DNA from: Christiangramia sp.
GTDB lineage: Bacteria > Bacteroidota > Bacteroidia > Flavobacteriales > Flavobacteriaceae
Length of the DNA: 8,083 bases
Direction of reading: 5' to 3'
NCBI GenBank assembly: GCA_024635735.1
Contig: JAGXII010000110.1
Location: 1 to 8,083 of the forward strand
Part shown: positions 1-6,360 of the stretch, piece after piece
Numbering within the stretch: the stretch's first letter is position 1
How the letters are laid out: each line of letters starts with the position of its first letter
Translations under genes and position numbers: made by a program
Notes under the pieces: generated by a model
The model's input: the letters and a program-made list of their open reading frames with translations, nothing else
Told to the model about the DNA's origin: nothing
Database searches by the model: none

Positions 1-559
1 CCCAACTCCGGAATCTCTGGACGAGTTTAGAACATCGATGAACAGACCTCCCAAGCCTCCCGCCGGATCCTCTGATGATTCGCAGGTAACACGACCACAA
101 CGTCCAAGATCAAATCTTTCCAACCAACTCGAAGATGCCGAGGCCGCCTATGCGTTGATCGTTAAGCGTGCTGAAGAGTGGGGTGTGGATACAACGAATA
201 TAGGCATGATAGGCTTTTCTGCCGGTGCCGGCCTTACAATGCATTCCACTCTCAATTCCAAAAAGATGAATCTGGCATTTATAGGTCCCATTTATGGGGG
301 GTTAAACGCAGTAGAGGTGCCAAAGAATGCTCCCCCTATGTTTAATGTTATTGCCACAGATGACTTTCTTTTCGACGGACAGTTTGGTTTGATCGAGTCC
401 TGGCATAAAGCCGGAATACCTGTTGAATTTCACCTTTATCAAAATGGTGGCCATGGTTTCGGCCTCGGAAATCCTGACCGTACCAGTAATCGCTGGTTCG
501 ATACATTTATTCACTGGCTGGACGTTAACAAATTCCTTACAACTAAACCAGGCAAATGA
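1..559 (+). CDS. Alpha/beta-hydrolase esterase (acetyl-xylan-esterase / BD-FAE type), 5'-truncated by the window edge
   Basis: The frame is open from the first whole codon at position 2 to the TGA at 557-559, so the ATG at 38 is probably internal and the real start lies upstream of the window; 185 residues are visible. The serine-hydrolase nucleophile elbow GFSAG is seen with Ser at visible residue 73. An acid-loop motif ATDDFLFD follows (Asp 120/121), and then the catalytic-His motif GGHGFG (His 151). The spacing matches the C-terminal half of small alpha/beta-hydrolase esterases that deacylate sugars or xylan-type polysaccharides, often found near glycoside hydrolases. Upstream of the helix beginning QLEDAEAA there is a Pro/Ser/Arg-rich, probably disordered stretch (about residues 10-40), which looks like an insertion. 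Any signal peptide and the oxyanion-hole region are outside the window. The fold and catalytic triad are well supported. The acyl substrate is inferred only from the neighbouring glycosidase genes. Confidence 0.85.
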   Translation, partial: PTPESLDEFRTSMNRPPKPPAGSSDDSQVTRPQRPRSNLSNQLEDAEAAYALIVKRAEEWGVDTTNIGMIGFSAGAGLTMHSTLNSKKMNLAFIGPIYGGLNAVEVPKNAPPMFNVIATDDFLFDGQFGLIESWHKAGIPVEFHLYQNGGHGFGLGNPDRTSNRWFDTFIHWLDVNKFLTTKPGK

Positions 560-650
560 TGAGGTGTAAATTTGGGTTAGTTTAGTTATGCAGGATATTG
601 AGGACAATATGTCTTACTAAACAGTTGCTGCAGATTTGGATATTATTATT

Positions 651-709
651 TAAGGAAGAAGAGTTGGCCACGATTTTTTAAAATATTCCAGTTCCACATT
701 TCTTCCTTA
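651..709. repeat. 10-bp perfect inverted repeat with 39-base loop
   Basis: TAAGGAAGAA at 651-660 is perfectly complementary to TTCTTCCTTA at 700-709. The 39-base interior holds a T6-A4 tract at 674-683 and one copy of the TATTCCAGTT direct repeat, whose second copy (708-717) overlaps the end of the right arm. The loop is long and no T-run follows, so this is not an ordinary intrinsic terminator. It could be a structured 3' end of the esterase transcript, a remnant of a small element, or chance in AT-rich DNA. Confidence 0.4.
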
Positions 710-779
710 TTCCAGTTTGACAAGATTATAGATTATCCGTCTAAATTAAATTACTGGAACCATATCTAACGGAACGGTA

Positions 780-791
780 GAACAGCTGTTC
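780..791. repeat. 12-bp perfect palindrome GAACAGCTGTTC
   Basis: The sequence GAACAGCTGTTC is identical to its own reverse complement. It lies 247 bases upstream of the MG2-protein start. A palindrome of this size could be a dimeric regulator site, but only one copy is seen and it is far from the predicted promoter at 964-993. Regulation is speculative. Confidence 0.3.
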
Positions 792-963
792 ATTACAACC
801 AGTGGAATACCATTATTCAATTTTTTTCCTGACTTCCCCTTTCCTTGGCACCTCCATTTCAATTAACGTAAATGTCTATGATGTGGATGAAATGGAAGTT
901 GATAAGTGGATCCTTTGCTCAACCTTTTAGTTTCTCATTTTTACTTTTCATGAAATACAACTA

Positions 964-993
964 TTTGCCATAACAATGGCTATTTATTTTTTG
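964..993 (+). promoter_or_regulatory. Candidate Bacteroidota-type promoter for the MG2-protein gene
   Basis: A TTTG at 964-967 is followed 17 bases later by TATTTTTTG (985-993), one base longer than the Bacteroidota -7 consensus TAnnTTTG. This resembles the known -33 TTTG / -7 TAnnTTTG arrangement recognised by the primary sigma factor of this phylum, although the usual spacing is about 19. It would place the transcript start near 1000, giving a leader of roughly 25 bases before the ATG at 1027. The spacer also contains a small GCCAT-AACA-ATGGC hairpin (967-980). There is no strong Shine-Dalgarno sequence before the ATG, which is normal in this phylum. Confidence 0.4.
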
Positions 994-1026
994 GTTATCT
1001 TTTCTTGATGTTTTAATCTCAATAAG

Positions 1027-3282
1027 ATGAAATATTATTGGATATATTTGTTTTTGTTCTTTTCTTATAATTTATCCTATTCGCAAATATCAAGAGCAAA
1101 ACTAGATAGCATTGCAGATGATTTTCACGCAATATCTCTACAGGATGATCGATCATCCATCTATATAAATACCAGCAAAGGCATCTACGAAACAAATGAA
1201 GATCTTTGGTTTAAAGCAACATTACTAAATGAACAAACGCTTGTGCCTTATGTTGGAGACCAAACCTTGTATGTGCAACTGCGAAATCTTCAGAATGATA
1301 GTATTGTACTGCAATCAAAATATAAAATAGAAGATGGCTTTAGCGCCGGAAGAATTTTTCTCCACAATGCCATAAAACCCGGAGAATATTTTTTAGAAGC
1401 CTTCAGTAAAAGTTCATTTAAAAAACAAGAGGGGGATTACAAAGGAAATAGAAAAATACTCATAGTTGAAAATATTTTAGGTTTTAAAGGTATTCCAGGA
1501 GAAAAGGAAAAAACCTCCACTTTGGCTGATTTTCAATTGCTTCCCGAAGGTGGACACCTGGTTGATGGTTTGACATCTAAAATTGCATTTAAGGCTGTAG
1601 ATAGTATAGGAAATCCTGTTGAGGTGAGCGGAGTAATCTTGGAAAATGAAAAGCCAATTCTGTCTTTTCAAACTACACACGCAGGAATGGGGAGTTTTAT
1701 TTTAACGCCCAGTTGCAAGAGTTCTTATAGCGTAAAATTAAATAATATTTCAGAAAATCTTCAAAGGGAAATCGTCTTTCCTGCAATAAAAAGAAATGGA
1801 ACAACTTTTCAGGTATTCAACAATAATGAACATTTAGATTTAAAGATTAAAAGTAATACCGGGCAACAACAAATATATATACGGGTTCAGTCGCGAGGTA
1901 TAATTCAATCTATGGTAACGGCAATTTTAAAAGATAGCTTGATTATTCAGCTGCCTGTTACCACGTTTCCCCAGGGCGTCCATGATTTAACTTTATTAGA
2001 CGAAAATTTACGTCCGGTTGCAGGACGACTCGTTTATATTAACCGGAAGGAAAAATTAAACATTAATACAGTATTATCAAAAGAAGAATTTGGAAGAAAA
2101 GAAAAAGTAAATTTAAAGGTTAAAGTTACCGATCGCAAGGGGAATCCTGTCCAGTCTCATTTAAGTTTAAGTATATTTGACCATCAATTCATTCATCCTT
2201 TTGATGGGAAAACTATTCTCACCCATTATTATCTTTCAGAAGCTTTAAAAGGAAAAATATATAATCCTGGTCATTATTTTAAAGATGAATCTAAAGCAGG
2301 AGATCTCGATTTATTACTACTAACGCAAGGCTGGAGGAAATACAAATGGCATGAGGATTATCTAAATTCTAAAAAAGACCCGCTTCTTCAAGATGGGATT
2401 TCCGGACGTATTGTTTATAGAAACCAGGAAGAAACCTTAAAAGATCAGAAAACAATTGTAATTTTTGATTTTATCACCGAGCAAGGTTATGTTGAACTCC
2501 TGGATAACTTAGGGAATTTTTATATAAATGCTTCATATTTGGAATTGGGGAGACAATTCTATATCAAACATTTTGATGCTGGTAAAAAAAATAAACCTGT
2601 AGTAAACATAGATGATGAATTTCATAAAATTAAAAATGAAGATTATCTAATTAACTATCCTATTCTTCCATACACTAACTCTTCAGAAGGCCTGACAAAG
2701 ACAATAATGGATCCGTTCAGTGAACAACTCCAGGAAGTTCAATTAACCGGGAAAGGAAGTAAGCAATACAGCAATAAATATCTTGGAAAACTGGATAGTC
2801 TGGCAAATTTAATAATTACAGGTGATTACATTGGAATACCCTGCGGTGTTTTTAATTGTCCTCTTCATACTACTGATCAAAGCAAGAAACCTATAGCAGG
2901 TGAGATATATGAGGAGATGGTTGGGTTTGAATGGGTTGATGAATTAAAAAGATCATACAAACAAAGAGGTCATAGAAGATTTGTTTATGAAAAAATTCAA
3001 TACACTGAAGAAGAATTACTCCGTAAATTTAATTTGTCAAGTGTTAGTGGATATGTTCCAAAAGTTGAATTTTATTCACCCAATTATGAATTGGAAGACT
3101 CAAATATTGTTGACTACCGAAATACGTTAATTTGGGACCCCCTAATAAGTACAGATAAAAATGGTGAATACGAAATTAGCTTTTACACCTCCGATTTTAT
3201 TTCCAAATTCTTAGTTGTTGTTGAAGGGGTTTCAACTACTGGTCAGATAGGAAGATTTAATTCTCAATTCCTGGTATATTAA
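1027..3282 (+). CDS. Exported MG2/alpha-2-macroglobulin-like protein of unknown function
   Basis: This 751-residue protein begins with a signal peptide (hydrophobic residues 4-17, probable cleavage after the SYSQ at 17-20), so it is predicted to be exported to the periplasm or outer surface. An in-frame TGA at 1006-1008 excludes a start further upstream. Residues about 40-150 resemble a macroglobulin MG2 beta-sandwich (GIYETNEDLWFKA, then KPGEYFLEA). A second beta domain begins at LLPEGGHLVDG (171-181). Further landmarks are the motif TQGWRKYKW (433-441), a segment EVQLTG (570-575), a CX4C pair (Cys606, Cys611) that could form a disulfide, and a C-terminal macroglobulin-like strand region starting at WDPL (703) with the STDKNGEYEISFY pattern. 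No thioester motif of the CxEQ kind is present, so it is not a covalent protease trap. Related Bacteroidota proteins sit at the cell envelope and are often mis-annotated as TonB receptors; no porin barrel is seen here. Its codons are more AT-rich than those of the flanking genes (one 60-base line reads 35% G+C against 50% in the esterase). Function is unknown. Confidence 0.82.
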   Translation: MKYYWIYLFLFFSYNLSYSQISRAKLDSIADDFHAISLQDDRSSIYINTSKGIYETNEDLWFKATLLNEQTLVPYVGDQTLYVQLRNLQNDSIVLQSKYKIEDGFSAGRIFLHNAIKPGEYFLEAFSKSSFKKQEGDYKGNRKILIVENILGFKGIPGEKEKTSTLADFQLLPEGGHLVDGLTSKIAFKAVDSIGNPVEVSGVILENEKPILSFQTTHAGMGSFILTPSCKSSYSVKLNNISENLQREIVFPAIKRNGTTFQVFNNNEHLDLKIKSNTGQQQIYIRVQSRGIIQSMVTAILKDSLIIQLPVTTFPQGVHDLTLLDENLRPVAGRLVYINRKEKLNINTVLSKEEFGRKEKVNLKVKVTDRKGNPVQSHLSLSIFDHQFIHPFDGKTILTHYYLSEALKGKIYNPGHYFKDESKAGDLDLLLLTQGWRKYKWHEDYLNSKKDPLLQDGISGRIVYRNQEETLKDQKTIVIFDFITEQGYVELLDNLGNFYINASYLELGRQFYIKHFDAGKKNKPVVNIDDEFHKIKNEDYLINYPILPYTNSSEGLTKTIMDPFSEQLQEVQLTGKGSKQYSNKYLGKLDSLANLIITGDYIGIPCGVFNCPLHTTDQSKKPIAGEIYEEMVGFEWVDELKRSYKQRGHRRFVYEKIQYTEEELLRKFNLSSVSGYVPKVEFYSPNYELEDSNIVDYRNTLIWDPLISTDKNGEYEISFYTSDFISKFLVVVEGVSTTGQIGRFNSQFLVY

Positions 3283-3724
3283 AATAATTAAAATTCATTC
3301 TAAAATACTCCCTAATGGCATAGGTAAAAATGCGAGTTGATGAGTATATATTTCCAAAAGAGAATGAGGCGAAGCAAGGGATGTATAACAGATTTTATCA
3401 AGCCTTTCCCCGTTTGTTGACTTGACCAAGAATAATCAGGATCAATTTTTAAATTTTAAACTTCAATTTTTTGATTATTATAGAGAGGCAAGTTTCCCTC
3501 TCATTAGATTATTGTGATTTTTCTTTTCTCCGCATTGAGGCAGCCATTTCCTCTGGGATGGCTGTTGATCCATAATAATATTAATTCATTTATGCTGTTG
3601 ATCAAATCTTAACTAGCTATCCAGGCTGCGTAATTGTCTTCTATATTTCCTCATGTTTCAGGTGGAAATAACTTTTAGATATTTCTTCACCTTTTTTTCT
3701 GCTGGCAGGCTATTATTATTTACT
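3283..3724. other. Non-coding spacer between convergent genes
   Basis: The 442 bases between the MG2-protein stop and the stop of the minus-strand glycosidase hold no supported gene. A weak terminator candidate for the plus-strand gene is the hairpin GAGAGG / CCTCTC (3483-3488 with 3497-3502), followed some ten bases later by the T-rich GATTTTTCTTTTC. A stronger hairpin is listed separately at 3539-3566. The 10-mer GCTGTTGATC occurs twice, at 3561-3570 and 3594-3603. No clear minus-strand terminator is seen close to the glycosidase stop. Confidence 0.55.
3539..3566 (+). other. Stable plus-strand RNA hairpin in the convergent spacer
   Basis: CAGCCAT (3541-3547) pairs with ATGGCTG (3558-3564). 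As plus-strand RNA the stem extends inward by two U-G pairs and one C-G pair to a four-base CUCU loop (3551-3554), and outward by two G-U pairs, giving about 12 pairs. The wobble pairs would be C-A mismatches on the minus strand, so the structure favours plus-strand RNA, that is the 3' region of the MG2 transcript. It has no T-run after it, so it may be a transcript-end stabiliser rather than a canonical terminator. Confidence 0.35.
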
Positions 3725-5875
3725 TCAATCAACTGTAGCATCTTTTGCAAATTGTATGTCTTGGGCAACTTCGGGTCTTATAAGCGCCCAATGAAAAAGG
3801 TTATCATCATTCCTGTCATGACTGCTTGCATTATAATGTGTTAACGGCATGTCCTTGTAAATAGGTCGGGTGATAGTAATTACCTCATCCCAATAATTCA
3901 GTGCTTTTTTCAGGTGATCTACAGCATTCTGTTTATTTACCTCCCCTCCTTTGATCTTATAGGTCTGAAGTGCTACGGCTCCTCTCAGTTTTTCAGCAAG
4001 ATGTAATCCTAAGTTTGACCAGGTCTTTATATCTGCCACTTCATACATTAGAGATGCATTATTTTTGGTGTTGATATCTTCAACTAAACTTAAAGCTTTT
4101 TTGGCATCTTCTTCAAGCATATTGATCAGAACTGGAGGAGTGATTTTATCTTTTTCGAATGAACCTCCGGATATACGTTTTTCAACAAAATCCTTAACAG
4201 ATACATAATCCGGATCTAAAGTAGGATGGTTTATCAATTGATCTACAGAAATGTATTGCATAGCATCTCCTATAAGCGCCATAAAACCTTCGCCGTAAAG
4301 GGTAAAATCCCATCTTGAATCATAGAGGGAAGCAAGGCGCAGCTGGGTAGAGGAAGCAAGGGCATATGCTTCAAGCAGGTTATCTCCCTGACTGCCATAA
4401 CGGCTATTAAATTCTGCCTGAAATATGTCATCAGGGGTTTTGGGATTATACAGCAGCCTTCCCCAAAGCTTATAGAACAGCCACTGCCGCTCGAAAGCAT
4501 AATCCCAGTCTACCGGAGCATCTATGACAGTGAAATAATCCGTAGCAGGAATGTAGGTTTCAGATCCTATGAAATAACCACCGACGTAGCTTTGACTGTT
4601 CAAGGCGATATGTTCTCTTATGAAATCTGGCACTCCCCAGCGAAGGGTAAAAAAATCTTCATTTCGGGCCGTGTAGGTGACCTTGTATCCTTCCGGCTCG
4701 GGATTATAAAAAGTGTCAAACATTTCTCCTCCATGTACTTTGACCAGTTTGGGAGTAGAATGTGCATGAGACCAGTTGTATTTTAGATCTGCCCAGATAG
4801 GGCCTTTGATAAAATCCAGTTTTGCTTCTCTTTCAATTGCATTACGGGTTAACTGTTCCAACTCAACAGTGGTTTTACCCAAAGATTCAGAAGTGCTTGA
4901 AAAGGGGATACGATGAACAAGTTTTAAATCACGGCCAACCTGGCGCATACCTTCTATGTAGGTTTCATAAATCCAGTCTTCACGTTGCTGAGGTGTCATT
5001 TCTGCCATTCCTTCCCCAAGTGTAAGTCCAAGGCCGGTAAGTGTGGGATATTCCTGGAACATTTGCGTTATACTTTCCCGTGTATAGCGCTTAACAATTT
5101 CGGAGGTATCACCTGGCACATAATAATTCGGGTAAACATTTTCCCGGGCCACGTTATGAGCTTCGGAAAATTCGGGACTTACAAAGATGTTAAACGGAAT
5201 AATATAGGTGTCGATCGCACGCTCGTCTGCCATACGAAAGATCTCCCTGTGTAAATGTTGCCATTTCTCCATTTCTTCATCATTAAACGGGCTGGCTTCC
5301 GGAAAGTTCTTCGGCTTTATCATAAACACGAATGGATGAAGGTTCCATAATGAAAGAGAATTGAAGCGGTTTGCAGCCATCATGTCCAAAAAAGCCTCCC
5401 AGTATTTCACATCACGAACAGTTTCATAATGCTGGTCGAGTGCGGAACTTGGCCGATAGGCATACCACGGGGTATTGTGCTTGATAGCACGAAGAGCATG
5501 GTGTGGACTTTCGCTACTCTTTACTATATTTTGCAGGGAAATGCCGTTTCCTAAACTTTCAGCAATGGAAAGGCTGCCGTATATCATACCGCTATGGTCC
5601 CCTCCATAAATCGTGATGATTTTCCCTTCAGGAATAATGGTGTATGCCTCACTATTTAAATTCGCAGAGTTTACTCCTATATTGATCAAATAATCATAAT
5701 CGGTTCGTTCATCCAATATTGAGTACTCTTGCTCTAATAAGGCTTTTTTTACCATTCCGGCAGCATATTCTGCCTGGGTTACGGTTTTATCATATAGTAA
5801 AAAGACACTTTGAGAAAACCCGAAATGGACATTTCCGATAAAGCATAAAAAAAGACAGATGAATAATTTTCGCAT
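3725..5875 (-). CDS. Exported glycosidase-like protein with GH67/GH20-type N-terminal domain, substrate unknown
   Basis: This complete 716-residue protein starts at the ATG 5873-5875; an in-frame TAG two codons upstream fixes the 5' limit. Residues 1-22 form a signal peptide (hydrophobic core LFICLFLCFIG, junction GFSQ-S), so it is exported. Residues about 23-118 look like the small alpha/beta N-terminal domain shared by GH67 alpha-glucuronidases and GH20 enzymes, including IIPEGKIITIYGGD and the helix MIYGSLSIAESL (97-108). From about 128 a TIM-barrel-like region follows, with RAIKHNTPW (129-137), MMAANRFNSLSLWNLHPF (165-182), TGLGLTLGEGM (280-290) and HRIPF (321-325), then GGYFIGSE (432-439). 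Glu288 and Glu439 are candidate catalytic acids. The C-terminal third (from about 480) appears helical and ends with a conserved-looking FHWALIRPEV. The length is close to that of GH67 enzymes (about 700), but I do not recognise the standard GH67 signatures, so alpha-glucuronidase activity is only a possibility. It lies downstream of the GH9 gene on the same strand, separated by a terminator. Confidence 0.75.
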   Translation of the reverse strand: MRKLFICLFLCFIGNVHFGFSQSVFLLYDKTVTQAEYAAGMVKKALLEQEYSILDERTDYDYLINIGVNSANLNSEAYTIIPEGKIITIYGGDHSGMIYGSLSIAESLGNGISLQNIVKSSESPHHALRAIKHNTPWYAYRPSSALDQHYETVRDVKYWEAFLDMMAANRFNSLSLWNLHPFVFMIKPKNFPEASPFNDEEMEKWQHLHREIFRMADERAIDTYIIPFNIFVSPEFSEAHNVARENVYPNYYVPGDTSEIVKRYTRESITQMFQEYPTLTGLGLTLGEGMAEMTPQQREDWIYETYIEGMRQVGRDLKLVHRIPFSSTSESLGKTTVELEQLTRNAIEREAKLDFIKGPIWADLKYNWSHAHSTPKLVKVHGGEMFDTFYNPEPEGYKVTYTARNEDFFTLRWGVPDFIREHIALNSQSYVGGYFIGSETYIPATDYFTVIDAPVDWDYAFERQWLFYKLWGRLLYNPKTPDDIFQAEFNSRYGSQGDNLLEAYALASSTQLRLASLYDSRWDFTLYGEGFMALIGDAMQYISVDQLINHPTLDPDYVSVKDFVEKRISGGSFEKDKITPPVLINMLEEDAKKALSLVEDINTKNNASLMYEVADIKTWSNLGLHLAEKLRGAVALQTYKIKGGEVNKQNAVDHLKKALNYWDEVITITRPIYKDMPLTHYNASSHDRNDDNLFHWALIRPEVAQDIQFAKDATVD

Positions 5876-6246
5876 AACCTATTGCTATGATTTAAAAAAT
5901 TCTAATAATAAGGATTTCTCCGCCATTGGAGGGTAGTAAATTTTAAATTGTAATCTTGTTGTTCACTAAGGTACTTTTTCTCAATTTCTCCTGTCCATTA
6001 TTTTCTTACGTTTTTTTTTGAGAACCCTTATTTGATGTCATTTTAAAATCTGGTGCATTATTATCTCATCTATAAACCCGCCAATTCCAAATCCATTAAT
6101 TATTGAAGTAGTGGATAATGGCAGGATAAATTAAATAAGGCCACCACCCCTAAATAACCTACATTCCGGAATTTTTTAAACCGCATATAAAATTGAACAA
6201 TTAAGGTCCTGTTTATTGAATCATTTTCTGATTTTTCCACACCTTT

Positions 6247-6299
6247 AAAAAAATAGCGCAAGTAGTAAGCATTAATTCCATATGCTTATAACTTGCGCT
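6247..6299 (-). terminator. Strong intrinsic terminator of the GH9 gene
   Basis: On the minus strand the arm AGCGCAAGTTATAAGCAT (6299-6282) pairs with the arm at 6272-6255, giving 16 of 18 pairs with one two-base internal mismatch and a nine-base loop (6273-6281). It is followed by A and then seven T (6253-6247). The structure lies about 60 bases after the GH9 stop. In the plus direction only a weak T-containing tail follows, so it acts mainly on minus-strand transcripts and separates the GH9 gene from the GH67-like gene. Confidence 0.85.
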
Positions 6300-6329
6300 T
6301 TAATTGAACGGTTTTAAACCAAATATTGA

Positions 6330-6359
6330 TTTAAACCTGTTTAATTTAAACCTGTTTAA
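6330..6359. repeat. Perfect tandem duplication of a 15-bp unit at the GH9 3' end
   Basis: TTTAAACCTGTTTAA occurs twice head to tail (6330-6344 and 6345-6359), directly abutting the GH9 stop codon (TAG, read from 6363 to 6361). A diverged third unit, containing CTGTTT, can be read across the stop codon itself at about 6360-6372, which suggests local slippage duplication. Each unit is itself partly palindromic (TTTAAAC / GTTTAA). It is non-coding after the stop. Confidence 0.7.
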
Positions 6360-6360
6360 T

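Larger units (their letters stand above)
560..1026. other. Non-coding spacer between esterase and MG2-protein gene
   Basis: This is a 467-base AT-rich stretch with no convincing complete gene. A small hairpin (ATATTG, loop AGGA, CAATAT; 595-610) lies about 35 bases after the esterase stop, but no T-run follows it, so it is a poor terminator. Other structure includes a 10-bp inverted repeat (651-660 with 700-709), a 10-bp direct repeat TATTCCAGTT (684-693 and 708-717), a 12-bp palindrome (780-791) and a 9-bp inverted repeat TCCATTTCA / TGAAATGGA (853-861 and 888-896). Between about 750 and 930 two adjoining open frames read like protein and may be a decayed gene remnant, but this is weak. The last 65 bases hold the probable promoter of the next gene. 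Confidence 0.6.
5876..6360. other. Spacer between the two minus-strand glycosidase genes
   Basis: These 485 bases carry the GH9 terminator (6247-6299) and a 15-bp tandem duplication (6330-6359), leaving about 370 bases upstream of the GH67-like gene that should hold its promoter. I found no convincing TTTG / TAnnTTTG pair on the minus strand. A 10-bp palindrome ATTCCGGAAT lies at 6163-6172. The minus strand also has a purine-rich stretch GGAGAAATTGAGAAAAAG around 5974-5992. No open frame here looks like a real gene. Confidence 0.55.

Noticed and set aside
302..607. Minus-strand open frame of 101 codons overlapping the esterase
   Set aside because: It lies mostly antisense to the conserved catalytic part of the esterase and shows no recognisable domain; it is best explained as a shadow frame.
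967..992. GCCAT-AACA-ATGGC hairpin followed by T-rich DNA, considered as a terminator of the esterase transcript
   Set aside because: The stem has only five pairs and lies over 400 bases after the esterase stop; the same T-rich DNA fits better as the promoter of the MG2-protein gene.
1027..3282. Interpretation of the 751-residue protein as a TonB-dependent receptor
   Set aside because: It has no outer-membrane barrel of adequate length and no complete plug domain; the macroglobulin-like patterns explain the sequence better.
3360..3424. Short open stretch reading QGMYNRFYQAFPRLLT
   Set aside because: It is too short, has no start or ribosome site, and I recognise no family; it was not strong enough to call a gene remnant.
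3653..3844. Plus-strand open frame of 63 codons
   Set aside because: Its second half is antisense to the 3' end of the GH67-like gene. It is rich in F/T/I/C from AT-rich DNA and has no promoter or family pattern.
4592..5254. Several plus-strand open frames of 64-89 codons
   Set aside because: All lie inside the conserved minus-strand GH67-like gene and have cysteine-rich, unstructured translations typical of antisense frames.
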